Shown in pieces: positions 26,014 to 35,184 of a stretch of DNA of 64,000 nt. A model generated the notes under the pieces. That model ran no database searches. It saw only the letters and a list, made by a program, of their open reading frames with translations, and was not told where the DNA came from. The DNA comes from Caballeronia sp. SL2Y3. Its GTDB lineage: Bacteria; Pseudomonadota; Gammaproteobacteria; Burkholderiales; Burkholderiaceae. Every line of letters begins with the position of its first letter. The stretch's first letter is position 1. Position numbers and translations under genes: made by a program. The stretch is taken from positions 620,001 to 684,000 of the forward strand of contig NZ_CP084261.1 of NCBI RefSeq assembly GCF_022879575.1, read 5' to 3'.

Positions 26014-26481
26014 GTGGAAACCGAACTCAGTCTCAAACTGGCAAAGGCATTGCGACGCTGCGCCTCACATCGGCGATTGCTGACGTATCAGCGTTTCCAT
26101 GCGTTGTGCGACAAGGACGTGCCGCTTACACAGCGTTACGCCGCGCTGGAGTCCGCAGTCAAAACGCTCGGCGACGTCGAGGACATCGACTATGGCGTGC
26201 TTCTCGCGCTCGACAGTGGCTTGCCGGGAGCCGAGTTCTTTCAGCGTTACTTGCGCTACCGCCGCGGCGAATACGTCGCAATGATGGGCGACCCGAGATT
26301 TCATCGTCAGACGGTGGCCTCGAAGAAGGCCCTCGTTGCCCGAGAGCGCGACCGAGTCTATGCACACGCGCGCCTTGCTGCACAGGAAGCCGTCGATCCT
26401 GCGATGGCCGCACGAAGCGAGGACAAGCACACGGGCGATGCCTTCGCCTACCACGTCACAATGATTAGGGCGCTGCCGTAA
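26014..26481 (+). CDS. Hypothetical protein, basic and helical
   Basis: 155 residues from GTG 26014, chosen because GGGAGGG lies four bases upstream; an in-frame ATG at 25924 would add 30 residues of uncertain quality. It is rich in Arg/Ala with predicted helices (LSLKLAKALRRCASHRRLLTYQRFHALC, LTQRYAALESAVKTLGDV, AEFFQRYLRYRRGEYVAMMGD). No signal peptide or membrane segment. Unrecognised; similar short proteins occur in Burkholderia genomes. It lies alone before the hydrolase gene. Confidence 0.5.
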   Translation: METELSLKLAKALRRCASHRRLLTYQRFHALCDKDVPLTQRYAALESAVKTLGDVEDIDYGVLLALDSGLPGAEFFQRYLRYRRGEYVAMMGDPRFHRQTVASKKALVARERDRVYAHARLAAQEAVDPAMAARSEDKHTGDAFAYHVTMIRALP

Positions 26482-26674
26482 CCGCCAATCAATAGCTCAA
26501 TCGAACCGAAATGTCGGAAGGCGACATTGCGAAGTCGACTTGCTCAATATAATCGCGACAACCAGCACACCGACGCTGCGGATCTCGCACGACGAATCCC
26601 GCGGCAAAAGGCGAGCAAAGGGAGCGGGGGCATCCCTTGGGATTCGTGTATGTCGCCAGAGCGAGGACAGAACA

Positions 26675-28477
26675 ATGAAACCGGTCGTATTCGGTGGGCG
26701 ATTGGGGTGGCTGCATGCAGGAACGGGTAAGCGGGGCGTCGTGCTTTGCAATACCTATGGCCATGAGTATGTGTGGACCTATAGCGGCTTTCGTCTGCTT
26801 GCGGACATGCTCGCGGCCCGGGGCCTTTGGGTCTTGCGTTTCGACTACATCGGCACTGGCGATTCCATTGGCGACGATGCCGCGCCGGGTCAGTTCGAGT
26901 CGGCGGTCGATGACATCGGCGCCGCCGTCGATTTCCTGAGAGAGCAGACGGGCGTCGAACACGTGGCGCTCTGCGGCTTCCGAGTGGGCGCAGCATTCGC
27001 GTTGCATGCGGCACTGCGACGCCCCGTAAACGAACTCATGCTCCTTGCGCCGGTCGTAAGCGGGCGCACGTACATGCGCGAACTGAGCGTGACGCGCAAG
27101 ACCTGGCTAGAGAAGCTCGCCGCGCCGTTGCGGGAAGCACAGCCACAGGACGGACCGCTCAATGTTCTGGGTCAAACTTATGCTGAAGACTTCAGGCGTG
27201 ATATCGAAGCCGTCGATCTAGCCGCCAGCGTCAAACAGTCGGGCGTTGCACCCGCGCCCCGCGTTCTGTTGATGCATGGACGTGTCGGTTCGAAAGACGC
27301 GTTGCGCGATGCGCTTGCTTCGCTCGATGTCGACGTACAGGTTCAAGCCTTCGACGACCTCACCGGATTCATTCAGGAATCGGCCTTCATGGTCACGCCG
27401 CATGCAGCGTTCGCGCAGGCGGTGCAGTGGCTTGCCGACGGAACGCACGAGCGTTGCAACGAACCGTCGATGCCGACTGAATGGCCCGAGGACATGAGCA
27501 TCGAAACGCCCGAAGCCATCGAGCGGCCCGTGAAAATAGGCGAGGACGGTCTCATCGGCATCATGTGCGAGCCGCGCCATCCAGTGTCGCGTGGCTCCGC
27601 ATTTCTGCTTGCCAATACATCCGCCAGTTCGCGTGTCGGTGATAGTCGGCTCTCCGTGCGCATTGCCCGCGATCTCGCAAGACGTGGCATCGCTTCCTTG
27701 CGTTTCGATGCGCGTGGCCGCGGCGATAGTCCCGCTGCACCCGGCCTGGGTCAGACCGATACGCCCTATAGCCGCATCTATCATCCGGTCGCGACACGCG
27801 ATACGGCGGCGGCCGCACGGTGGCTCTCGCAACGCGGCTACGCGTCGATTTTCTCGTTCGGCATATGTTCCGGCGCCTATCACGCACTCAAGGCGGCCGC
27901 GTCCGAGCCCGCCATTACAGGCGTGATCGCCGTGAACATTCCGACGTTCAAACAGCCCGAGGACAAATCAGCGGACGAGATGCGTCAATCGACACGCAAT
28001 TCGATGGCGGGCTACGCAGCGTCGATGTTCGAGCTGGAGAAATGGAAAGCGATACTGCGCGGCGACAAGAACCTGCTGCGCGTGCTCGGCTTCATTGCGG
28101 GTTATGTCGGGACGCGCATACGTTCGCGCATCGCGGACCTGTTCCGCCTTGACAGCTCGACGGTTGCGTCTGTCGAGCAAGCGACGACGCCTCAAGCGAT
28201 CGCCCGCGTGCTCGATGCCAAGGGCGTCAAGACCTTGCTCGTCTATGGCAGCTATGACGCGGGGCTCGATCTGCTGGCCGCGCATTGCGGCAAGTTGGGC
28301 GTGCGCTTGTCGCGATACCCGAACGTCCGCGTGATGACGTTTCCGGACATCGACCATTCGCTGTTCAATCCGGCGAGCGCGGCGCAAGTCATCGCGCTAT
28401 GCGAAAGCGTCATCAAGGAAACGAACGCGCCGGTACGAGAGGGGACATTAAGCGTGCGCGCGCCCGCTGTCTCCTGA
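26675..28477 (+). CDS. Two-domain alpha/beta-hydrolase-like protein with non-serine elbows
   Basis: 600 residues made of two tandem alpha/beta-hydrolase folds. Domain 1: VVLCNTYGHEYVWTYSGFRL, LRFDYIGTGDS, elbow G-F-R103-V-G. Domain 2: AFLLANTSASSRVGDSRLSV, LRFDARGRGDS, elbow G-I-C398-S-G, then HGRV/YGSYDAG and DIDHSLFNP, which could supply acid and His. The serine of the usual GxSxG is thus Arg in the first and Cys in the second domain. The overall pattern resembles hydrolases linked to exopolysaccharide or exosortase loci, but none is nearby. GAGG precedes ATG 26675. Converges with galM, 6 bases apart. Confidence 0.75.
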   Translation: MKPVVFGGRLGWLHAGTGKRGVVLCNTYGHEYVWTYSGFRLLADMLAARGLWVLRFDYIGTGDSIGDDAAPGQFESAVDDIGAAVDFLREQTGVEHVALCGFRVGAAFALHAALRRPVNELMLLAPVVSGRTYMRELSVTRKTWLEKLAAPLREAQPQDGPLNVLGQTYAEDFRRDIEAVDLAASVKQSGVAPAPRVLLMHGRVGSKDALRDALASLDVDVQVQAFDDLTGFIQESAFMVTPHAAFAQAVQWLADGTHERCNEPSMPTEWPEDMSIETPEAIERPVKIGEDGLIGIMCEPRHPVSRGSAFLLANTSASSRVGDSRLSVRIARDLARRGIASLRFDARGRGDSPAAPGLGQTDTPYSRIYHPVATRDTAAAARWLSQRGYASIFSFGICSGAYHALKAAASEPAITGVIAVNIPTFKQPEDKSADEMRQSTRNSMAGYAASMFELEKWKAILRGDKNLLRVLGFIAGYVGTRIRSRIADLFRLDSSTVASVEQATTPQAIARVLDAKGVKTLLVYGSYDAGLDLLAAHCGKLGVRLSRYPNVRVMTFPDIDHSLFNPASAAQVIALCESVIKETNAPVREGTLSVRAPAVS

Positions 28478-28483
28478 GCGAAT

Positions 28484-29578
28484 CTATCGCACGCCGACGC
28501 GATAGCGCGTGGTCTGACTGTAGCGCTCTCCGGGCCTCAGCACCACGCGCGACGCATCCGGCATATTGATCTGGTTCGGGAACGCACCGGCTTCGAGGCA
28601 CAGCCCCGCATGAATGCGATACGGCTTGCCGTCGCGGCCGGGCACGCCTTGCAGATAGTTGCCGGTATAGAACTGCAAGCCGGGCGCGTCCGTCGATACG
28701 GTCAATTCTCTTCCGCTCGCAGGGTCGTACAGCACCGCGACCTTGCGCACGGCGCCATCGTTCGTATCCGGCAGAACATAGCAATGGTCGAAGCCGCTGG
28801 CGCGCGCAAGACGAGCATCCGGCCACTCCAGTCGCGCGCCGATGGGCGCGCCCGCGCGAAAGTCGAACGCATTGCCAACCACGCTCGCGCGAGCGACGGG
28901 AATCATGGCGTCGTCTACATCGAAGAAGCTATCCGCGTCTATCGCAATGACGTGGCCGCGTATGTCGCATGCGCCGGGCGAACCGTCGCCGCACAAGTTG
29001 AAATAGGCATGATTCGTCAGATTGATGGGCGTGGGTGCATCCGCGACGGCATCGTACTGAATCGTGAGCGTGCCATCGTCGTCGAGCGCATAGCGCACCG
29101 TCGTTACGACGTTGCCCGGGAATCCGGCGTCGCCTTCCGGCGACTCGTGCGTGAGCACCAATGCGCCGTCGCTTTCGCGTGCGTTCCATATCGCTCGATG
29201 AAAACCCGCCGCGCCGCCATGAAGATGTTGCGAGCCTTCGTTGCGATCGAGCGAATAAGTCACGCCGTCCAGCACGAAGCGCGCATCGCGAATGCGGTTG
29301 GCCCATCGCCCGATGATGCCGCCCAGAAACGCGCGACCCTTGAGATACGCTTCGGGCGTGTCGTGTCCGAGCAGAACATCGGCCACGCGGCCCGCGCGGT
29401 CCGCTGCATGCCATGAGACGAGCGTCGCGCCGAGATCGCTGATCGCGACTCTCATGCCGTGTGCGTTGCGCAGCGTAAAGAGACGCACGCTGTCGCCGCC
29501 TGGCAGGCTGCCCCAGCGCTCGGCGGAGATTCGGTCGGGGTTCGTTCGGGCGACGCCCTCGGTGTCGGCGATATTCAT
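28484..29578 (-). CDS. galM: Aldose 1-epimerase (mutarotase)
   Basis: 364 residues. Typical motifs: FLGGIIGRWANRIRDARF, SLDRNEGSQHLHGG, the catalytic His in INLTNHAYFNLCGDG and catalytic Glu in GLCLEAGAFPNQIN. It interconverts alpha and beta forms of aldoses such as xylose or galactose, feeding the isomerase that needs one anomer. It starts 21 bases after the xylR stop on the same strand, so xylR-galM form an operon divergent from xylA. Confidence 0.93.
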   Translation of the reverse strand: MNIADTEGVARTNPDRISAERWGSLPGGDSVRLFTLRNAHGMRVAISDLGATLVSWHAADRAGRVADVLLGHDTPEAYLKGRAFLGGIIGRWANRIRDARFVLDGVTYSLDRNEGSQHLHGGAAGFHRAIWNARESDGALVLTHESPEGDAGFPGNVVTTVRYALDDDGTLTIQYDAVADAPTPINLTNHAYFNLCGDGSPGACDIRGHVIAIDADSFFDVDDAMIPVARASVVGNAFDFRAGAPIGARLEWPDARLARASGFDHCYVLPDTNDGAVRKVAVLYDPASGRELTVSTDAPGLQFYTGNYLQGVPGRDGKPYRIHAGLCLEAGAFPNQINMPDASRVVLRPGERYSQTTRYRVGVR

Positions 29579-29599
29579 AAGTCGATGCCCTTCGTAGCG

Positions 29600-30787
29600 T
29601 CAGGCAGTGTGCGAAGACGTGGCCTGAAGCCGTTCCTGATATTCGCGCGGAGTGCAATCGAGCTCGCGCCTGAAGACGGCGTACATGTATTGAAGCGATG
29701 TGAAGCCACAGCGTATCGCCACTTCCGCACTGGGTATGTCCTGCTTCGCAAGCAATTGCTTGGCCACCTGTAGCTTGTGGCTGAGGATTTCCTGATGCAC
29801 CGTGCAGCCCAGTTCGCGCCGGAAGTGATCTTCTAGCGATGAACGCGATACACCAACGTAGTCCGCAACCTGGTCGGTCTTGATGCCCTGGCATCCATAC
29901 TGGCGAATGTAATGGCGCGCGCGCATCACATAAGGACTCGCCACGGGTTGATGCCGCGTGGATTCGAGCACGTTGATGCCGACCGGCGGCACGAGTATTC
30001 GCCGCCCTGCAAAGCGCGCCCCGCCGAGCATCTGATGCAGCAGGTGGGCCGCCGTTCGTCCCATTTCCTCGGTTCCCTGAATCACCGACGAAAGCTCGAT
30101 GCGCGTGAGCGAGCGCGTGAGCGGATCGTTGTCGATACCGATGATCGCGACTTCCTCGGGCACCGCAATGCCTGAAATGAGGCACGCTTGCAGCAGATGC
30201 CGCGCACGCGCATCGGTGACGGCAATGATGCCGACGGGCTTCGGCAGAGCTTGCAGCCACGATGTGAGTTCGGCGCTTGCCTGGCTCCATACCGGGGCGC
30301 TCGTCGGCAAGCCACGATGTATCTCCGCTTCGAGTCCGTCCGCTTCGACCAGCGCCTGAAACGCGTGTTCGCGCTCCTGCGCCCAGCGGTTCTCGCTGGA
30401 TTCCGGCAGGCTGTACAGCGCGAAGCGTTGCAGTCCCGCGCTGATGAGATGCGTATAGGCGAGCGATACGAGCTTGGCGTTGTCCGTGGCGATATAGGGC
30501 AACGATGCCGGATAACACGCCGCATCGTGATACGAGCCGCCAACGGCCACGACGGGAAGCGGGCAATCGGCAAGCGCGTCGCAGACGGCGGGATCATCGA
30601 AATCCGCGATGATGCCGTCGCCATCGAAACGTTCTATGCCCGTCAGCCGCGCCCTGAAATCCTCTTCCAGAAAGAGGTCCCACGCGACGCGCGTGGACAG
30701 CAGGTATTGGCCGATGCCCGTGATGATTTCGCGGTCGTACACCTTGTTGGCGTTGAAGAGCAACGCGATGCGATGCGGACGATTCAT
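29600..30787 (-). CDS. xylR: Xylose operon activator XylR (LacI-like sensor plus AraC DNA-binding domain)
   Basis: 395 residues, close to the E. coli protein. An N-terminal periplasmic-binding-like sensor (RIALLFNANKVYDREIITGIG, VVAVGGSYHDAACYP, IIAVTDARARHLLQACLIS, VAIIGIDNDPLTRSLTRIELSSV) is followed by a C-terminal AraC domain with two helix-turn-helices (TDQVADYVGVSRSSLEDHFRR; DIPSAEVAIRCGFTSLQYMYAVF). It binds xylose and activates the divergent xylA and xylFGH genes. A shared motif before xylA and xylF is its likely site. Confidence 0.93.
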   Translation of the reverse strand: MNRPHRIALLFNANKVYDREIITGIGQYLLSTRVAWDLFLEEDFRARLTGIERFDGDGIIADFDDPAVCDALADCPLPVVAVGGSYHDAACYPASLPYIATDNAKLVSLAYTHLISAGLQRFALYSLPESSENRWAQEREHAFQALVEADGLEAEIHRGLPTSAPVWSQASAELTSWLQALPKPVGIIAVTDARARHLLQACLISGIAVPEEVAIIGIDNDPLTRSLTRIELSSVIQGTEEMGRTAAHLLHQMLGGARFAGRRILVPPVGINVLESTRHQPVASPYVMRARHYIRQYGCQGIKTDQVADYVGVSRSSLEDHFRRELGCTVHQEILSHKLQVAKQLLAKQDIPSAEVAIRCGFTSLQYMYAVFRRELDCTPREYQERLQATSSHTA

Positions 30788-30927
30788 GAAAATCTCTTAG
30801 CGGACTTAAGGGTTTTCCATATGTGAAGCGTGACTGCTGACTATGCAGCCGCTTCATTCTCGCTTCATTTTAATGGCATGCGTCATTCAACTCCGGCCAT
30901 TGCCGAGAATCGCTAATCACGCTGGCG

Positions 30928-30944
30928 AATTTCGCAATTGAAGC
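30928..30944 (+). promoter_or_regulatory. Candidate XylR site upstream of xylA
   Basis: The sequence AATTTCGCAATTGAAGC lies 76 bases before xylA in the divergent xylR/xylA promoter region. A near copy (GATTTCGCAATTGCAGC, 15 of 17 identical) stands before xylF at 32369. Both are further followed by C/G-rich CGGGCG. Position and repetition suggest a binding unit for the AraC-type regulator. Confidence 0.55.
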
Positions 30945-31020
30945 ACCGGGCGCACGGCTGGCAGCATGGCGTCACTCTAAAGCGCGATTCAAACGCGCGC
31001 ATTCCAAAACAGGAGACGCG

Positions 31021-32337
31021 ATGCCTTCGCTCGAACATCTTCCGAGCGCCCGTTTCGAGGGTGCAGGTTCAGACAATCCGTTCGCTTATCGTCATTACGA
31101 TGCCGACAAGATGGTCCTCGGCAAGCGTATGGCCGATCATCTGCGGCTTGCCGTATGTTACTGGCATTCGTTCGTGTGGCCGGGCGTGGATGTGTTCGGC
31201 GCCGGCACGTTCGATCGGCCGTGGCACAAAGGCGGCGATGCGATGGAAATGGCGCGCATGAAAGCCGACGCCGCGTTCGAATTCTTCGGCAAACTCGGCA
31301 CGCCGTTCTATACATTCCACGATACCGACGTCGCACCGGAAGGCGCGAGCATTCGCGAATACGTCGATAACTTCAAGCGCATGCGCGACTACCTCGCGAG
31401 CAAGCAAGAGGCAAGCGGCGTGAAGCTGCTCTGGGGCACGGCGAACCTGTTCTCGAATCCGCGTTATGCAGCGGGCGCCGCCACGAATCCGAACCCGGAC
31501 GTATTCGCCTTTGCCGCTACGCAAGTGCGCGAGGCGCTGCAAGCCACGCTCGATCTCGGCGGCGAAAACTACGTGCTGTGGGGCGGCCGCGAGGGCTACG
31601 AGACCCTTCTGAACACGGACCTCAAACGCGAGCGCGAACAGCTTGCGCGCTTCCTTGCGATGGTCGCCGAACACAAGCACAAGAATGGCTTCAAGGGCGC
31701 ACTGTTGATCGAGCCGAAGCCGCAAGAGCCGACCAAGCATCAATACGATTACGACGTCGCCACCGTGCATGGCTTTCTCACGCAATTCGGCCTGCAAGAC
31801 GAGTTCCGCGTGAACATCGAAGCCAATCATGCAACGCTTGCCGGGCATTCGTTTCACCACGAGATCGCGACGGCCTTCGCGCTCGGCATTTTCGGCAGTA
31901 TCGACGCGAATCGCGGCGATCCGCAAAACGGCTGGGATACGGATCAATTTCCGAATAGCGTGGAAGAACTCACGCTCGCGCTTTACGAGATTCTGCGCAA
32001 CGGCGGCTTCACGACAGGCGGCATGAACTTCGATTCGAAGGTACGCCGGCAGAGCATCGATGCGGAGGATCTGCTGCATGGCCACATCGGCGCGATCGAC
32101 GTCATTGCGATCGCGCTCGAACGCGCAGCGAGGCTTGTAGAGAACGATCGGCTCGCGGAACTGAAGGCAGACCGCTATGCCGGTTGGGAATCCGAATTCG
32201 GGCGCAAGGTGTTCGCGGGCGGCTATTCACTCGACGCACTGGCGAACGATGCCGTCTCTCGCGGAATCGATCCGCGGCACGTAAGCGGTCAGCAGGAGCG
32301 CCTGGAGAATTGGGTCAATCGCGCGATCTACGGGTAA
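31021..32337 (+). CDS. xylA: Xylose isomerase
   Basis: 438 residues, the length of the class II enzymes. All signature blocks are visible: [31 protein letters not shown] (catalytic His-Asp), [33 protein letters not shown] and [17 protein letters not shown] (metal ligands), [19 protein letters not shown] and [13 protein letters not shown]. It converts D-xylose to D-xylulose with divalent metal. AGGAG lies before the ATG in the same context (CAAAACAGGAG) as before xylF. No xylulokinase gene follows. Confidence 0.97.
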   Translation: MPSLEHLPSARFEGAGSDNPFAYRHYDADKMVLGKRMADHLRLAVCYWHSFVWPGVDVFGAGTFDRPWHKGGDAMEMARMKADAAFEFFGKLGTPFYTFHDTDVAPEGASIREYVDNFKRMRDYLASKQEASGVKLLWGTANLFSNPRYAAGAATNPNPDVFAFAATQVREALQATLDLGGENYVLWGGREGYETLLNTDLKREREQLARFLAMVAEHKHKNGFKGALLIEPKPQEPTKHQYDYDVATVHGFLTQFGLQDEFRVNIEANHATLAGHSFHHEIATAFALGIFGSIDANRGDPQNGWDTDQFPNSVEELTLALYEILRNGGFTTGGMNFDSKVRRQSIDAEDLLHGHIGAIDVIAIALERAARLVENDRLAELKADRYAGWESEFGRKVFAGGYSLDALANDAVSRGIDPRHVSGQQERLENWVNRAIYG

Positions 32338-32368
32338 GCGACGATAAAAAACGTTAGCCCAAGCGGTC

Positions 32369-32385
32369 GATTTCGCAATTGCAGC
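32369..32385 (+). promoter_or_regulatory. Candidate XylR site upstream of xylF
   Basis: GATTTCGCAATTGCAGC, a near copy of the element before xylA (30928). It lies 136 bases before xylF in the 184-base gap after xylA, showing that xylFGH probably has its own XylR-controlled promoter. Confidence 0.55.
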
Positions 32386-32521
32386 GCGGGCGAATAGCGG
32401 CCACTCTTCGAGTCGAAACAATCATAGCGACGCCTGCGGACACGTATTCGCGGCGCACTGTATGTAACGCCGGGCGCTCTCGCACGACTACGCCCGCGGC
32501 CATTCAAAACAGGAGTGAGAC

Positions 32522-33550
32522 ATGAAATCATCCATTCGCCGTTCGGTATTGAGTTCGCTCGTCTGCGCCGCCATGTGCGCAGGCTTTTCACTGGCGGCGC
32601 CGCTCGCGCACGCAAGCAAGGACAAGCCCGAGATCGGCTTTTGCATCGACGATCTGCGTGTCGAACGCTGGTCGCGCGATCGCGACTATTTCGTAGCGGC
32701 TGCGACGAAGCTCGGCGCGAAAGTGTCGGTGCAGTCCGCCGACGCAAGCGAAGCGCGTCAGATTTCGCAGATCGAGAATCTCATCTCGCGTGGCGTCGAT
32801 GTCATCGTGATCGTGCCGTTCAATTCGAAGACGCTCGGCAACGTCGTGGCGGAGGCGCACAAGGCGGGCATCAAGGTCGTGTCGTATGACCGCCTGGTGC
32901 TGGACGCCGACATCGATGCCTATATTTCCTTCGACAACGAAAAAGTCGGCGAATTGCAGGCGCAAGGCGTCTATAACGCGCAGCCCAAGGGCAATTACTT
33001 CCTGCTCGGCGGTGCGCCCACCGACAACAACGCGAAGATGCTGCGAGAAGGGCAGATGAAAGTACTGAAGCCCGCTGTCGATCGCGGCGATATCAAGATC
33101 GTGGGGCAGCAGTGGGTGCCGGAATGGAGCGCATCCACGGCGCTGCGAATCACCGAAGATGCGTTGACCGCGAACAACAACAAGATCGATGCAATCGTCG
33201 CATCCAACGACGGCACGGCGGGCGGCGCCATTCAGGCGCTAGCCGCGCAGAAGCTCGCGGGCAAGGTGCCGGTGTCGGGGCAGGACGCCGACCTCGCCGC
33301 GGTCAAGCGCCTCGTGGCCGGCACGCAGACCATGACGGTCTACAAGCCTCTAAAACTCATTGCAGGCGATGCCGCCAGGCTCGCCGTCGATCTCGCCAAG
33401 GGCAACAAGCCCGCGTTCAACGCGAAATACGACAACGGCAAGAAGCAAGTCGACACGGTCCTGCTGCAGCCGACATTGCTGACTAAGTCCAACGTCGATG
33501 TCGTCATCAAGGACGGCTTCTATTCGCAAGCGCAACTGGCCGGCAATTAA
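32522..33550 (+). CDS. xylF: D-xylose ABC transporter, periplasmic binding protein
   Basis: 342 residues. Signal peptide (SSLVCAAMCAGFSLAAPLAHA) and a sugar-binding Peripla_BP_4 fold: IGFCIDDLRVERWSRDRDYF, ISRGVDVIVIVPFNSKTLG, VVSYDRLVLDADIDAYISFDN, VASNDGTAGGAIQALA and VSGQDADLAAVKRLVAGTQTMTVYKPL. These match XylF closely (the R-W-x-x-D and D-G-T-A-G segments). It delivers xylose to XylGH. AGGAG precedes the ATG. A strong hairpin follows its stop. Confidence 0.95.
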   Translation: MKSSIRRSVLSSLVCAAMCAGFSLAAPLAHASKDKPEIGFCIDDLRVERWSRDRDYFVAAATKLGAKVSVQSADASEARQISQIENLISRGVDVIVIVPFNSKTLGNVVAEAHKAGIKVVSYDRLVLDADIDAYISFDNEKVGELQAQGVYNAQPKGNYFLLGGAPTDNNAKMLREGQMKVLKPAVDRGDIKIVGQQWVPEWSASTALRITEDALTANNNKIDAIVASNDGTAGGAIQALAAQKLAGKVPVSGQDADLAAVKRLVAGTQTMTVYKPLKLIAGDAARLAVDLAKGNKPAFNAKYDNGKKQVDTVLLQPTLLTKSNVDVVIKDGFYSQAQLAGN

Positions 33551-33557
33551 TGGTCCT

Positions 33558-33584
33558 GCGGGCATTGCCTTAGGCGATGCCCGC
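33558..33584 (+). terminator. Intra-operon hairpin between xylF and xylG
   Basis: 12-base-pair stem GCGGGCATTGCC/GGCGATGCCCGC with one T-G wobble, loop TTA, then TTTGTT. It starts 7 bases after the xylF stop and ends 28 bases before the xylG start. Such hairpins cause partial termination and protect the upstream message, giving more binding protein than membrane components. Confidence 0.75.
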
Positions 33585-33612
33585 TTTGTTCAGCACAGTC
33601 AGGACACCAAGC

Positions 33613-35184
33613 ATGGCACAGGCGCTATTGGAGATGCACGGCATCGCCAAGTCGTTCGGCGGCGTCAAGGCGCTCGACGGCATCGACCTCGTCGTGAATC
33701 AAGGCGAATGCGTGGGACTTTGCGGTGAAAACGGCGCGGGCAAGTCGACGCTCATGAAAGTGCTGTCGGGCGTCTATCCGCATGGAACGTGGCAGGGCGA
33801 AATCATCTGGGATGGCAAGCCGCTTCGGGCGGCCGGCATTCGCGACACCGAGCATGCGGGCATCATCATCATTCACCAGGAACTCATGCTGGTGCCGCAA
33901 CTGTCGGTGGCCGAGAACATCTTCCTGGGTAACGAGATCACGCTGCCCGGCGGGCGCATGAATTACCCGGCGATGTATCAGCGCGCAAGCGAACTGCTAG
34001 GCGAGCTGAACATACAGGGCATCAACGTGGCGCAGCCGGTGATGAATTACGGCGGCGGCCACCAGCAATTGATCGAGATTGCCAAGGCGCTCAACAAGAA
34101 GGCGAGACTGCTCATTCTCGACGAACCTTCTTCATCGCTTACCGCGTCGGAAACGCAGATTCTTTTGGATATCGTGCGAGACCTCAAGCGGCGCGGCGTC
34201 GCCTGCGTGTATATCTCGCACAAGCTCGACGAAGTCGAAGCCGTGTGCGACACCGTGACCGTGATTCGCGACGGCAAGCACGTCGCGACGCATCCGATGC
34301 GGAACGTCAGCACCGACCGCGTCATCGCGATGATGGTCGGGCGCGAGATCACGAATCTCTTTCCGCGCCCGGCGAAGGAAGACCGGCAGCCGATCGGCGA
34401 GGTGGTGTTCGAAGCGCGTCACGTGACATGCTTCGACATCAACAATCCGAACCGCAAACGTGTGGACGACGTGTCGTTCGCACTGAGAAAAGGCGAGATT
34501 CTCGGCGTCGCGGGGCTCGTCGGCGCGGGGCGCACCGAACTCATGCAGGCCGTGTTCGGCGCATACGCGGGTCAGAGTGCTGCGCAGGTCATCGTGAAAG
34601 GCAAGCCCGTTGCCATTCGCACGCCCGGCGACGCGATCGCAGCGGGCATCGCCATGGTGCCCGAAGATCGCAAGCGTCATGGCATCGTTCCGCAACTGGG
34701 CGTCGGGCATAACATCACGCTCGCGGTGCTCAGGCGTTTTGCCAAAGGCGGACGTATCGATACGGCTGCGGAACTCGATACCATCCACACCGAGATGAAA
34801 CGGCTGTCCGTGCGCGCGGCGCATCCGATGTTGTCCATCGCGAGTCTGTCAGGCGGCAATCAGCAGAAGGCCGTACTCACGCGCATGCTGTTGACCAATC
34901 CCGATGTGCTGATTCTGGACGAACCCACGCGCGGCGTCGACGTAGGCGCGAAGTACGAGATTTACAAGCTGATGTTCGAACTCGCGCAACGCGGCGTATC
35001 CATCATCATGGTGTCGTCGGAATTGCCGGAAGTGCTCGGTGTCTCGGACCGCGTGCTCGTCATCGGCGAAGGCCAGTTACGAGGCGATTTCGTCAACGAC
35101 GGCCTCACGCAGGAAGACATTCTTTCGGCCGCCATCGCAACGCGGCAGGAAACCGACTCAATCGATTCAGCGAGCCTCGCATGA
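33613..35184 (+). CDS. xylG: D-xylose ABC transporter, ATP-binding protein
   Basis: 523 residues with two ABC cassettes, as in ribose/xylose importers. First: Walker [10 protein letters not shown], signature region [15 protein letters not shown] (non-canonical), Walker [13 protein letters not shown]. Second: degenerate Walker [12 protein letters not shown], signature [14 protein letters not shown], Walker [15 protein letters not shown]. Start 33613 ([11 protein letters not shown]) has AGGA upstream; the earlier ATG at 33577 falls inside the hairpin. It energises xylose import with XylF and XylH. Its stop overlaps xylH. Confidence 0.95.
   Translation: MAQALLEMHGIAKSFGGVKALDGIDLVVNQGECVGLCGENGAGKSTLMKVLSGVYPHGTWQGEIIWDGKPLRAAGIRDTEHAGIIIIHQELMLVPQLSVAENIFLGNEITLPGGRMNYPAMYQRASELLGELNIQGINVAQPVMNYGGGHQQLIEIAKALNKKARLLILDEPSSSLTASETQILLDIVRDLKRRGVACVYISHKLDEVEAVCDTVTVIRDGKHVATHPMRNVSTDRVIAMMVGREITNLFPRPAKEDRQPIGEVVFEARHVTCFDINNPNRKRVDDVSFALRKGEILGVAGLVGAGRTELMQAVFGAYAGQSAAQVIVKGKPVAIRTPGDAIAAGIAMVPEDRKRHGIVPQLGVGHNITLAVLRRFAKGGRIDTAAELDTIHTEMKRLSVRAAHPMLSIASLSGGNQQKAVLTRMLLTNPDVLILDEPTRGVDVGAKYEIYKLMFELAQRGVSIIMVSSELPEVLGVSDRVLVIGEGQLRGDFVNDGLTQEDILSAAIATRQETDSIDSASLA

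Noticed and set aside
26489..27007. 172-codon minus-strand frame over the hydrolase start
   Set aside because: No motif or ribosome site; overlaps a well-supported gene.
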